64,000 nt of DNA from Heligmosomoides polygyrus polygyrus (GCA_947396885.1 OX377202.1:28139407-28203406); one strand, 5' to 3'; numbered from the stretch's first letter, positions 20,461 through 32,806 are shown. Numbers and translations are program-made. The notes: a model not told the origin generated them from the sequence alone.

Positions 20461-23400
20461 TTATCCGTTGTTCACATATGCCTGAGCAACTTCCGGTACT
20501 GGACGTCGTCGGGGAACAGGAGGTGGCGGTAGATGAAGTGGCTGACCTCCTTCACCGGTGCCCGTATCATTGGAAGGATGTCGCGACTGAAACCAAGCCG
20601 ATACGTGGACGATAGACGGAAATCTTAAAAGTCGTTACGTACCCGACTTTGCATAGCTATATAACAACTAATTGCTCTGTACAGAAAGACATATTGCGCC
20701 TCGGTTTGCACCATACGGCTGCGCTGTTCTCGAATTTTCATCACCGTCCGAGGTATATCAATAGGACACGAGCTTCCTGAATAGATCGGGTAACCAACGA
20801 GAACATTTAGAAGCTACAAAACTCTAACGAAAAGACATCAGCTAGACGTCGGTGCCACACCTCTGTGTCGAATCTGATTCAGAAGGATGTCAATCACAAT
20901 GAATGTTCCTGTCCGCCCAATCCCGGCACTGCAACAAAATGGAAATTGGGTTTGATGAGGAGCTAGAAGCAGAGGAAGAGCGCCCGAAAATGTCCAAACC
21001 TGCAGTGCACAATCACAGGGCCCTGCGTTGCAGTTGCCTTCTTGCACGCCACGTCCACCGCATCCAAAAAGCACAGCACCGATTCCGGCTGCTCTGGGCA
21101 GCCATGATCCGGCCAGCCAATGAACTGCAGGTGGAACACCTCTCGTTGAGGCATACCTGCAAAGCTGCTCGATAAAAGGGAATGCATCGATTAGACCGCG
21201 TGAAGAATCGACAGCCGCTGCATTCGGACGGACTAGAGAGACGGAGCGAATCAATTTTACGGGATGTTCGTGATGACTCTCCCTGCCATAAGTACTGTAG
21301 CAATCCAGGTTCTTGCTTCGGGTCCCAACCCGGTGAAGACCAGCAGATTGGTCCAGACTTGTTTAAAAAAGATCAAGTGCTTAGTTAATTACCGACTGGC
21401 AAACGCATGTCGCTGTCAGTCAAACATCCATTCAAACTGATTTCACGATGTGTCGTACAAGTAGAGAACCGGGCAACCCACAAAGGGATGAACTAACACG
21501 TAACACTGATTGACATGCGGGGTGAGCCAACGGAAAACCATTGGATTTCAGGTATCGAAAGGAAAGTCAGTTGGCCTTCGTGTGCGTGGAAGCTAAGAAG
21601 GAAAGGTTCCCAACTCATGGTGAGCTTCTGCGATGTTATTTTGAAAGGATGCAGGGCTTTGTGAGCGTTGTCCAGAATTACAGTCAGTTTTTGCTGAACG
21701 CTCTTTTAAAGACCAGAAAAAGAGGTGTAAAAACATATGCGCAACACTCATTAACCCCTGCGACACTCCATGAAATGCGACTCGGTAGCGCAGTCAGTAG
21801 TTGTGCCGCCTTATAGGAGCACATCGGCGGCCCTTTGAGTTCGACTCGGCAACCTGCCAAAATTTTTGCACATATTAGTTTGTTGTTTCCTTTTTACGCT
21901 TTCTTATGATCACATGAGCCAATTTTAGACTATTAATGCTTACCAGAGAATGCCGTCAGCTTCCCATGGAACTTCGGATTGAGACCTATATCACGTGATA
22001 GAGCTCGAGACGCTGATCACAGATATGTAGACCAAATTTGCTAAATGGATCTCCTAAGCGAGTTATGGCCGGCGGAAGCCGCGATGTCTCCCATGTATTA
22101 GGCGCGCTCAATCAACGTTGGGCGCAGTATTGCGCGGTAATCAGCGGTTCGGCTATCAGGGCCGTCAGCAGCGGCGGCGCAGTGGTAGAGCGCGCGCTCC
22201 AAAGGATTGTGTTCATTGGTTCGGTTCCCGCCGCTAACGGCTTTTTTGCATTTTGTGACCTATCTTCGAGGAGGGCCTATAATCTCATTTTTAGCACATT
22301 TTTGAGCGAACGGCTAATGGCCACTTGCATTTACGTCTATTTGAAAAACGGAAACGTGTTTCAGCTAAAATGTCCTATTCATGACGTGAAGCAAGTCAGA
22401 AATTCAAACCAAAACGAAATAAAAAGTAAAAATAAAATCAAAAATCAACAAAACTTAATAAACATAAAAAAATAAAAAGTAAAGGCACTAGTTAAAAGTT
22501 CCGACTCCACCGACGACTTCGGTCGAAAAAATTTTCTTCACTGAAACTTCGTCTAGGGCGTTATTTGGGGTGCTGATCACGAATCTGACATCCGTTTTTC
22601 ACGATTCGATCGAAGACCACCCATACCGTTCGGCCGAAGTCGTGTCGGTGGAGTCAGAACTTTTACCTAGTGCCTTTACTTTTTATTTCTTTTGTTTATT
22701 AAGTTTTGTTAATTTTTGATTTTATTTTTACTTTTTTATTTTGTTTTGATCTGAATTTCTGACTTGCTTCACATCATGAATAAAACATTTTACCTGAAAC
22801 ACGTTTCCGTCTTCAAATAGACGTAAATACAAGTCGCCATTAGCCGTTCGCTCAAAAATTTGCTAAAAATGAGATTATAGGTCCTCCTCGAAGATAGGTC
22901 ACAAAATGCAAAAAAGCCGTTAGCGGCGGGAACCGAACCAATGAACCCAATCCTTCGGAGAGAACACTCTACCACTCCGCCGCCGCCGCTGCTGACGGCG
23001 CTGATAGCCGAACCGCTGATTACCGCGCAATACTGCGCCGAACGCTGATTGAGCGCGCCTAAGGCCTCATGCATACTTCTCGTCGCCGCGATTCCATCGC
23101 GGCGATGAGTTTTGTAGAGCGACGCGATAGGATTTGAATTTCTCAGTGCTCGTGGCATCGCTCATCGCTCTGCAAGGGAACGCGACGGCGATCCGCCCAG
23201 GACCAACGCTAAACACCGCGCGCGGCGCGACAAAGTATGTCATGTCCGCGATGAGCGCGGGAACCCATCGCGCGTACCGGCCGCCACCGTTGCGGCAGCC
23301 GCGGCGAAGTTTCCCTTGATTATTCGGCCGCGCGCGGCGGAATGACCATGAACTGAGCCCCGCGATGGCATCGCGGCGATTGAAGTATGCCCCCGCCCTA

Positions 23401-26400
23401 ACACATGGAAGACATCGCGGCTTCCGCCGACCATAACTCGCTTAGGAGATCCGTTTAGCAAATTTGGTCTACATATCTGTGATCAGCGTCTCGAGCTCTT
23501 TCACGTGATATAGGTCCCAATCCGAAGTTCCATGGGAAGCCGACGGCATTCCCTGGTTAGTACAAATCAGGGCCGTCTATTTGCGCCCTCATATGTGCCA
23601 GTCTTTCAACGATGCGTATCTGCACCACCACGATATCATACCATATCACCAATGATACCGTAACTGCACAGAAATACGCATACCTTACGGTTGAATACTA
23701 TGAATCTTGGCCATATCGCTACATAAGTGTACTTCTAGAAAGTCTCGGTTTGTTGTAAGCATTGATGTTCTAAAATCGACTCCTGTAACCATGAGAAAAC
23801 TTAATAACAACAAACTAATACGTGCAAAAACATTAGCAGTACGCGGACACGAACTCAAATGCCCACCGGTGTGCTCCTATGAGACGTCACTCCTACCGAC
23901 GGCACCACAAACGCACATCTCGCGGGGTGTCATAGGGGTTGATGGTTGTTCCGCACACGTTTTCACACCTCTTTTTCGGTCTTTAAAAAAAGCGTTCAGC
24001 AAAAACTAACCGTAATTCTGCATTCCGCTTACACGGCTCTACATCCTTTCAAAATAGCATCGCAAAAGCTTACCACGAGTTGGGACACTTTCCTTGTAAG
24101 GCACGTCAACATCATTTAGCTTCTGTTGGAGTTTCATCAGCTCCTTTCCTTTATTCCAGTGACATTTGGAAGGACTTATTCAAGGATGCACCACTGCACG
24201 AGCTTAGGCAGATGATGGGATGCTAATGCCCTCGTTAATGTGAACAGACCTTTTTTCGCGACCATGAAGCGTCGTTTGATAAACATGTCGAGTCCGTTCT
24301 CGTCGGGCACCTTGGTCTCTTCGACGGTTTTTATCACATATTCGCGAAGATTGAGCTCTTCGCGCAGGGCCGGCCAGTACACATGACACTTGCTCTGCAA
24401 ATTTCAACATTGAGGACCGGGAAACGAATGCCAGCCATCTGGCCATCGAACTCACCCGTGATCTCTCCATCTCCTTCGTTGTCATCACAATCACACGACT
24501 GTTCTCTTGCCATACCATTCGCCAGAAGTCGAGAAGAGTGTTCGGAAGGCAACCTTGGGTCGAAATATACTCACGGTTTGCGTACAGATGAAGCGGTGGA
24601 CCTTTTGGGATCTAAAAGGAATGTTGTATTGCAGCAGACGTTTAGAATAACCTCGCGGCTCAGACTAATGGTTAGTTCGTCCTACCTTTATGTAGCTGGC
24701 ATTAATATAGTCGGACTCATTCGGAGGAACATCCTTCAAAACAACCCTGAAAGCAAGGACCAACAATGCTTCGTGAAAGTTTCATAAGTCTCACCGTCTC
24801 AGAAACAGAAGGATAAGAGAAGATCTATACTTCAGCTATATCGTTGGGTCCCGGGGGAAGACCACTAACGACTGCCGTCATGCAGTCGCCCAACTGTTAT
24901 CGCAGTAGTTGAAGTATGAACGATGGCTAACGAGGACTAACCTTGTGTGATCAAACGGGACTATATTCTTGTAGCGATTCCTACTGATATTCTGCTCCTT
25001 CTTTCCTTCTCGCCGCGATGAAAACTGATCATCCACTTGCTGAATGCGCTGAAAACATTCACTTCAAGCCACTTTCACTATAAACCGTTGGCATGGTGTC
25101 CTGAGAGTCGAGGTCACTTGATGTAATACGCTTTTCAACAATCGAGTAAAGCGATAGAACTGCGGTGTAGCTCCTGTTATGAAACATCAAACGTAGGGAA
25201 ACCTGTTTAACGTGTGAAAAAATAACTGTCTCACTGTTCAATGGAAATAAGATATAAGATCAGCATAAATGCCGCGGATTCTGGATCCACACAGAATCGC
25301 GGGTGTAGATCTACTGCCCACGGGACCTTCATAAAATGGCATGTAAAGGACTTAAAGGCGGTATGTTAACCTCCTCATGCAAGCCTGACCACCAAACCCA
25401 GAAGAATAGAAGTTTTGGTAGGTTTGCGTGGGAACCGGTCGGAGAGCCGCTAGAAATGGGGCTTTCTGCCACTGTTTCCGAAGCGCCTCATCCAAATTGA
25501 AATCCTAACACATAGCCGCGTAGTATAGAAACATCAGAAAAAAAGCTGACCCTCCTAGTTCACTTATTTCAACGCTTTACACTGAAGTAAAGATTTTTAG
25601 TTGGCATTTTTCTGTAATGAAAGACTAGCGTTGAGATCTGGTTTAGTGTTGGTTTGGTTCAATACATTGAGTTCTTCATTACGATTTTGTTATTTGATAT
25701 TTGCCTTAGAGAAGCGCATTAAACGTATACAAAGGCGAACATTTGACACTGTACAAACCAAGTACATCCTGAAATGGTCCACACAGTACTAAGGAGGACA
25801 CATTTTCGCAGAAGATAACGGTTAACGACGAACTTCGTCCCCACTCTCCCACTCATGTACGTACATCCAGCACATGCACTATTTTATGATCAAAAACGAA
25901 CGCACAGTTATGTTCGCAATCAGTCGCCTTCAATGCAGAGCTCAAACATGTATACGGAAACCTTCGGTTAAGAGAAATCCCTAAATAATTTGGCACCATT
26001 TAGTAGACAAACTGAAAAAAGGGGCCGACAAATAGAAGCACCGCGATGTGTGCCTTTCAAGAGCGTAGAACAGGATGTGAGAATGAGGAATAACGTTCAG
26101 TTATTACTCTTCTATGCGACTTCACTTTTCGTCCTCCGCTATGCTATGCCCCAGAAATCCTCATAGGCACGGCAAACCCGCTCAGTGCCCCATGTCGAGG
26201 AACCTGGAAAGTGGTGCTCATGACAATGGCAAATCAGCCAAAGCAGATCCGCAGTTTTGGGCATCTCAACGACCGAATGAGTAAATGCCTATCGCTGACA
26301 CCTGTTGCACCCGTTGCCTCGTTGCCTGAAGCAAATCATCGAAAATTTAGTGGCCCAGTCATGTAATGGGTTTCTGCACCTGCTGGGAGAACTCATAGCG

Positions 26401-29400
26401 ATAAATCCATTTCGAGTTTACCGAGCAAGGTCCCACTAGGTCAGTTTGGCACGAGACAGCGATAAGTGAATGCGTTGCTGGCGCCCGGCTAACCAAACAA
26501 ATCCCAAGGGGATTGACCATGCAGGTAAATTGGAGAAGCCGAAGTAATGAACGCTCCGAGGATGAGCCATATATTCTAATTATACATGATATCTACACCA
26601 GACCGATGACCATTACCATTCCATCACCTCCGATTGACTAAAGCCCATCGTTTCCCTGCACCCAATGTTCCACGTTACCTGTCTTCCATGCTCTAAATAT
26701 AGGGTGTATTCAGTTGCAGGAAACATGCGGTAATGTGCACAAACAAAGTTTTTCAGATGAAAACCTTGACCACTCTTACGACTATTTTCTCTCAACAAAT
26801 AATGCGCAGAACCACTCCCTAAAAGATCAAAGAGTGGGCCGTTGCATCGATGGGTCAGAGGTCCGCATCGAACTCAAAAATGTCATAGGAGCGAACGTAT
26901 CTACCTCAAATTCCTCCAAAAAGCCAGACTTCTTCGTCACATGATCAACCTCTTCCAGCAGGCGTATTCGTTCGTCAATGGCATCCGCTGGCACGCATGT
27001 AGATGGCACCAGCTGAAAACATTAATGCAGCCTTCGCGTTCCATTTCCGTGACACCGAGTGTGGTCCATTGATAAGTCGAGCTGAACTCACATTCATCAA
27101 GTGCACAACTCGCTGGCTGCCCTCTTCGACCATCGGATTGTTGTTGTAGTGCGCCAGCAGTTCGCCAACAGTTCGAAACTCGTCACCACCACCCACATGG
27201 TACATTCCAGTCTAAAAACGGTTCACTTTATGGAGCGCGACGAAATGCAAACTTACAGTGATAGATAAACCAGTGGTAACAGTTCTACAAAAGCTGAAGA
27301 CTCACATCCGCTTTCTTTTGAATCAAAATATGTACAACGTGATCATCTGTCGTCTTTACAGTTATAGCGTAGGATCCAGGAGCGCGCTGACTCTCCCTAA
27401 AAACACAAAATCAACCACACTAATAACTATACTAAAATTGCTCATAATCTGTGGTGGACATGTAATTAGAACAAGCAGACCAACGTTACTGGCTTTCGTA
27501 TTTCCGCGATTCGCGCTTCAAACGGTCAACCATACTGAAAGTTCGTCAAACTGATCGACAACAGTTGACCCGACCGAAACTTTCTACTTGTTGAAACCCT
27601 TCATTTAGTTGAGGTCATCGAAATCTTGGATGGGGAAGGAATGGTGTTGGGCGCAAGTCTGGAAAGAGGGTCCACCCTGTATTTCTTCCATACCTGGAAG
27701 CTTCCCCACCTGAGAAAGGTTCAGGCTTCGATTTCCTACCACAGTTACGCTGTGAACTTATGTGAGATCGGCGACTTTATTTAACCGACTTTTAGATAAA
27801 TTTCTCGGATTTTGCGGAGAATTATTGCGATCCCCTTTCTAGACTTGCATTTGGCGTCGAATGGTCAAGCTAATTATTCTTATGCAGCCTGGTGACTCCT
27901 TGTTTACACAGCAATATTCCAGTAACGGCTTACCGCATGTCTTGTAGTCGAGCACTTAATGTACAGCAGAATTTGTAGGCAAATGCCTGAATATATGGTG
28001 CACAGTGCGACCAGCTTTTTCTCGTTAATAAGTTCGCAGTGTTCTTTGATTGAAAATTTTGCGCCGAAGACAAATCCTAGTCCGCGCTGAGTGGTTATCA
28101 CCTTGATGGGCACTAGGGGTGAGTAATTCCTATTTACGACTTACGGCTACTTTTGCGGCGCTTTTTACGATTTACGACATTTCGGATCATAAAGCGTAAA
28201 TTTTTGTAAATGTGGTCTTTGATCAAAAACCAACTGGCGTCCAAATGTATGCGAACCTGGTACAAACCTGGTAATAAAGATATGCCCACTCTAATGGTCT
28301 CCTCTTATAGCTCATTACCACTTTCTAAAGCTAATGAACAATTAAAGCCATTCAGAAGCACTACATAAGCACACGGGAGCAACCACAGCAGCAGTTTCTC
28401 CACATCATGTCAATGATCATTTGGCAATGGCCAAGAGAAACAGATCGCTTGATGCTACGATGTGGTTCGCTGTACTCTGATTTGCAGTTCCCTGTCTATT
28501 AATAACGGGTGGAGCGTTTGGGCGTTTTTTAACAAAGCCGTTGGGTTGACAGATATTAATGAACCATATGCAGCTCTGGTCGATCCATCAACGCATGACA
28601 CAAAAACTGTTCGCTGAACCTTTTCGATGTACCAAAGGGCATGGCCAAAAAAGGCCGAGGGATTAGAGAGTATGCAGGCTAGTCGTTCGTCTGAATCGAC
28701 GCGCTCTTCTCGCTGCAAAAGTGCTGGAGCATAAGTGAGGCGCCCCGCAGTTGCACTTTTCGGGCTGTTAACGCTGCGGCGTAATGCGTCAATTAGAGAC
28801 ATTTTGCACAAATCAAAATCCACTTATTCGAGGCACGGCTGGCAGCAAAGCGAGATGCGAGGTGCACTTTAAGCGAGCGCCGCATCCAACACCAACTCGG
28901 AGCATACGTGCAGTCTCTGAGTGCATCGCTTCCATCTCCAACTAAAGGGTTGCTAGGGCCAACTGAGGAGATCACATTTATCAAACGTTGACTGGTTCGC
29001 TTCCTTCAACTGCTGTACAAGTGTCGATGAGATGTACGACCTATTCATATGTACAGCATGTAATTGATGGGCTCGTTCCACTCGTATGTAATAAACCAGG
29101 GAAAAACCTCCCGCCGTACCTTACTCCTCTTTCTAAACGATGCTCACAGGCATGGATGATGTCTCCAAAAAACCCTGATAAGTGCAACTCCCACGCTGAA
29201 AGAAAGATTATCTTCTCCAACAGCAGGGCTTCATTCTTCCGGCAGCTTTCTACTAAACTTAAGCCCTGCTCTGGAGTTTTAAGACATAAGATGGAGTTTC
29301 AGCAGTTACTGGCGATGGCAACGCTGGACATTTCGTTCTCATTCACAACCACAAGTGGTTTCCAAACACTTGCCTTTTATGGACAACGCTCTACGGTTCC

Positions 29401-32400
29401 AAGAGGAAGAAACTTATGAGATCATTCAACGTTGCCCTAGATCCCTTTCCTATACTTCTGATTGGATTCCATTACATTTCGTCAAAAAGGTCTCGCCGTG
29501 TATTCTAGCGCCCTCAAAATATACCTTCAACTTCTGTTTTATGCGGGCTGAAGTTCCTAGATGATGGAGGCACTCCTTCGCAGCGCCTGTCTCAAGAAGC
29601 CACTATTTGAATCTCTGCACAACTACAAACAGCATTATATCAGTCTTGGCCAAATTGATGGAGAAAATTATAAAGAAAGGATCCTGACAACTTGGATCGG
29701 ACTACTAGTTCCAATAACCACGGCTTTACGAAACCTAAATCCACTGAGACTCAGATTCTTGAACCAGTTAAAGACTGGACCCTCGCTCTGGATCAGAAGA
29801 AAGGCGTTCACATCATACACCTTGATTTCATGAAAGCCTTTGATGAAGTACCTCATTCTAAATTGCTAACCAAATGTCAAACTACTGGACTCAACGGGGC
29901 ATTGTTTAAGCAGTTGCGTGCGTTCTCCATCAACAGGACGTTTCAGGTTCATATCAACGATCGTTTCTCACATGTCAAATCCGGCCCTGGAGCTCCGCAA
30001 GGTGGGTGCTCTCGCCAATTTTCTTCAACACTTACTATGCATCGCGCTAGCGAGCTTGTGGTGCGAACTTTTTGCGGATTACGTTAAAAGTAATAAAATT
30101 GATAAGTCGGAAGTGGACTGTATGACTGCAGCAAGCTGCTGACGTCTTATTGGTCACAGCAATGGAATTGTCCCACTCTGATGCCAAGGGTGTCTTCGTC
30201 AGTGGCATACCTCATTATGAAGTAAGCCAAGCGGGCGATTTTGGGTTCCTCATTAATGAATCGCTTAGGTTTGGCAGCCACATCGAAGAAATTTGCGCTG
30301 CAGCACACTTCAAGATTTACAACTTATTTAGAGCATTGAAAATTAGGAACAAAATGTTTTATATCTTATGTTTATGAATGAATGAACTACCTTCGCAGCG
30401 CGCTAAGCCCACTCCCGTCGCAGAGGCCAAAAGCGCTGGAACGAAAATCACTCGAGCGCGCTGCTATTCGTGCTTAATCCCCCTGGGGTTTCTTTTCGCT
30501 CGATCCTTGCACAGCTTTAGATATTACAGTCTCTGCGATTACAGAAAAAGTCCTGCAAGTGCGTAGGAGTGTTTAGAAGAGTCTCCCGTGCATCCTAAAT
30601 CGAGTTTCTTAATTCAAGTCTCTCCCAAACTAAGCAAGGTTTCCTTCTCTCCGGGATCGGTGAACTGGTAAGGTGTGTTCTAAAGAGATAAAACAGTGAC
30701 TTATCTGCGCATAGCAGGTCATTGTATAGCCCAAATGTGCATTAAAGTGGTCTCCACAATATTCCGTAGAAGATCTCATAGATGTACTGCGTGACGCACC
30801 CAAAAAAACCTTCTTTCGTCATGTATATAGGGCGGCTCTTTAAATACCCATTATTTGTGCGTATGGTATATTAACTGTATCACGCAATTGACCAGGTCAG
30901 GTTCAAAAAGCTTCCCAAACTCCTGGTTAACCGTTTCCTGTTAGATTGGATTTTCGACAAAGTGTATTAATCCATCTTTGGTAAGCAGAATAAATTATCT
31001 TTAGTTATATGCTGTTACAGGATGTTTTGTTGCGATCAAAACTCTTGCGCCAGGCGGGACTCGAACCCGCATCTTCTGCTTTCCGGGCAGCGATGTTCGC
31101 CTTACACAACCAGCGCTGTTTGACCGCACATAACATCCGCGATATTCTCCAGGTCTGTCAGCACCCACCCGTGATACGGGGATGGGCCGGCCGCTGATAT
31201 CAGCATGGAACCGGTTAAGCTGAAGGCCTTACTAGTAACAATGCTTTAACACATTTGCTTCAGCCTGGACAGGCTGGTAGAGAGGCTATATGCTGTTACA
31301 GGATGTTTTGTTCCATGCTGATATCAGCGGCCGGCCCATCCCCGTATCACGGGTGGGTGCTGACAGACCCGGAGGATATCGCGGATGTTACGTGCGGTCA
31401 AACAACGCTGGTGGTGTAAGGCGAACATCGCTGCCCGGAAAGCAGAAGATGCGGGTTCGAGTCCCGCCTGGCGCAAGAGTTTTGATCGCAACAAAACATC
31501 CTGTAACAGCATATAGCTTCTCTACCAGCCTGTCCAGGCTTAAGCAAATGTGTTAAAGTATCTTTAGTTGATTTTCGTAGAAGCAGCAATGTTTCAACAG
31601 TCATATGACGACAAATCCTTAGCGGAACAACACAAAAGAGAAATACTGTTACAGAAAACAGCAATGTCCACTTACCGAACCAGATACGTCCATTGTTTCT
31701 CCTTGGTCAGAAGTTCCACTGCTTCCGTACCCGTAATATTGGCGTGAAACCAACGCTGTGATGCAGGAGCTCGAGCTTCTTGTGCTGCTGGTTCGTACAG
31801 CGGAATAGATATTGGTCGCCTAAAACGATCTATTGAGAGAAATCCATGAAAATGAGCTCAATGCTGAGAACGTGGCATATTCTTGCACAGAATTCCACCT
31901 TCTTTTCGACTGATGGTTAACTAATGGACAAGTATCTACACTGCAATCCACTAAGAAGAAAGCTGAAGCAAAAGACTCTATAGTTGATATATTTGCTTCG
32001 AGTGACTAAATCAATACCAAAAATTATGACCAGTAGAAAGACAAGGATAAATAAGTAACTCTCCAAACATTGCGCAAAAGGAGCTGATAGCTGCTTAAAG
32101 CCAATCTATATGACCCACTTCATGATGATCGATTCTCCATTCCGTTCCTGTAGTTGTTCCGGATTGTCGATGTAGAACTGAACAAGTTCACTGAGCGATG
32201 CAAATGATTCGCCTGCAAAATACGTGCCATTTCAACCGGATGTGAGACATTTCTCCAGTGATATGTTGGTGCCTCACCGCCGAACAAGTCCAGAAAATCG
32301 TCACTGTTCTTCTGAATCTTCACGTGCGTAATGGCTTTTCCACGGCTGAAACATCCGAATTTCTCTTATGACTTCACGGCGCAAACAGCGGTAATATAGC

Positions 32401-32778
32401 ACAAAGTCAAACCTATAGAGCAGTTTTGTTTTGTGGTAGCCGTTCTCAACGTATTACCGAAAAATGACTGCCGTCCACAGAAGGGAATCGCTAATAGCCT
32501 AGATTTCTGCCGCACCCCCCCCCCCCAAGAAGTCCCCACTACACAAGCAGCTGTACTAGACAACAACAAAAAACGAAACTAGGAGAACCTCTGAAATCCA
32601 CAACGAAAGTCAAAAGCTTCGCTATAACTCACATGATTGAGAGCGTGAAGTTGAGCGGCTGCGATTCACTGGGTCGAGCCAGGAATTCACCGTCCGAGCC
32701 ATACTGTCGTAGCAACCGCTCCGCTTCTTCGCCGGTTACATTGTAAAAGAAATTACAAGGCCTGCGGTAATCACTCAT
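20461..32778 (-). CDS. ptp-2: SHP-2-type non-receptor tyrosine phosphatase (two SH2 plus PTP), complete, 15 exons
   Basis: Cytosolic phosphotyrosine phosphatase acting in receptor tyrosine kinase/Ras signalling. Exons (minus): 32778-32633, 32345-32278, 32212-32119, 31819-31676, 27396-27306, 27211-27092, 27012-26905, 25048-24942, 24746-24686, 24611-24456, 24394-24250, 21156-21000, 20928-20861, 20776-20643, 20586-20461. All junctions keep frame; total 574 aa (vertebrate SHP-2 is about 590). N-SH2 is about 9-102 with phosphotyrosine-binding R35 in [11 protein letters not shown]2 starts [10 protein letters not shown], with R151. The PTP domain runs from about 270 with [13 protein letters not shown], the WPD loop at W428-D430, the signature [10 protein letters not shown] with catalytic C465 and R471, and QTEAQY near 512. 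The tail carries [10 protein letters not shown] (SH3-type) and YVNN at 570-573 (GRB2-SH2-type). Intron 12 splits the catalytic signature. Donor of exon 11 (GTCTGT) is atypical. Introns 4 and 11 (4.3 and 3.1 kb) hold transposons. Confidence 0.94.
21775..21862 (+). repeat. tRNA-like sequence in phosphatase intron 11
   Basis: GGTAGCGCAGTCAG (A-box-like) and GAGTTCGACTC (B-box-like) are spaced as in a tRNA, but the arms do not pair convincingly. Probably a SINE head. Confidence 0.35.
21943..23556. mobile_element. Palindromic element with TTA duplication, tRNA-like arms, MITE insert
   Basis: The left end CCAGAGAATGCCGTC and right end GACGGCATTCCCTGG are inverted copies, each flanked by TTA (21940-21942 and 23557-23559). 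The arms are complementary to a centre near 22580 once the 336-bp insert at 23063-23398 is removed, giving a native length of about 1.28 kb. Both arms contain a tRNA-like stretch (left 22175-22245, right about 22925-22995) with AGTGGTAGAG and GGTTCGGTTCC, oriented toward the centre. The TTA target suggests a PIF/Harbinger-type element (inference). Confidence 0.85.
23063..23398. mobile_element. 336-bp MITE, TAA target (copy 1)
   Basis: Flanked by TAA at 23060-23062 and 23399-23401. It starts GGCCTCATGCATACTTC and ends GAAGTATGCCCCCGCCC. The opposite arm of the surrounding palindrome has the unoccupied site with a single TTA (22097-22099), so the insertion and its 3-bp duplication can be read directly. 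GC-rich, with GCGCGGCGCG blocks. Confidence 0.92.
28110..28215. repeat. TTTACGA-type low-complexity block
   Basis: The block starts CTAGGGGTGAGTAATTCC and continues with repeated TTTACGAYTTACG and its complement CGTAAATTTTTGTAAA. It resembles one end of a hAT element with subterminal repeats, but no partner end was found. Confidence 0.35.
28985..30400 (+). pseudogene. Non-LTR retrotransposon (CR1-like) reverse transcriptase remnant
   Basis: Lies in phosphatase intron 4, opposite to that gene. Pieces in shifting frames give a linker region ([18 protein letters not shown] near 28991), then [17 protein letters not shown] near 29715, the RT block [15 protein letters not shown] at 29824-29868, GAPQGG near 29990, and a degenerate FADY at 30072-30083 where active enzymes have FADD. 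A later block with [20 protein letters not shown] near 30230 matches the segment downstream of the RT core. Several frameshifts and stops; no endonuclease was recognised upstream. Inactive. Confidence 0.82.
30655..30790 (+). mobile_element. SINE-A fragment in phosphatase intron 4
   Basis: Shares GGTCATTGTATAGCCCAAATG, GCATTAAAGT and CTCCACAATATTCCGTAGAAG with the body of the SINE copy at 41.5 kb. The head is not recognisable and the tail is absent. Confidence 0.5.
31005..31516. mobile_element. 0.5-kb palindrome of a tRNA-like repeat (SINE-B)
   Basis: Two inverted arms of about 205 bp (31005-31208 and 31312-31516) are separated by about 100 bp. Each arm contains a tRNA-like unit with GCGGGTTCGAGTCCCGC (a perfect T arm) and CCTGGCGCAAG; the unit on the left arm reads leftward and that on the right arm rightward. 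The spacer holds a third, inverted copy of the downstream flank (CTGGACAGGCTGGTAGAG), so the structure arose by more than one rearrangement. The anticodon-position loop reads CCGGAAA and lacks the universal T33, so it is not a functional tRNA. Lies in phosphatase intron 4. Confidence 0.75.
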
Positions 32779-32806
32779 CAATGGCAAGTCCGAGCAGCAA
32801 ATCCTG
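32779..32806 (-). promoter_or_regulatory. Putative spliced-leader acceptor of the phosphatase gene
   Basis: Minus-strand GCTGCGTTCAG ends at 32804, leaving 25 nt before the ATG at 32778. No upstream promoter element was recognised. Confidence 0.4.

Noticed and set aside
20838..21254. Single 138-codon frame containing the phosphatase signature
   Set aside because: It reads through an intron; the true product needs the exon structure given for the complete gene.
31395..31480. Functional tRNA-Ser-like gene
   Set aside because: The T arm is perfect, but the anticodon loop lacks T33, there is no long variable arm, and the acceptor stem does not pair; it recurs as a repeat.
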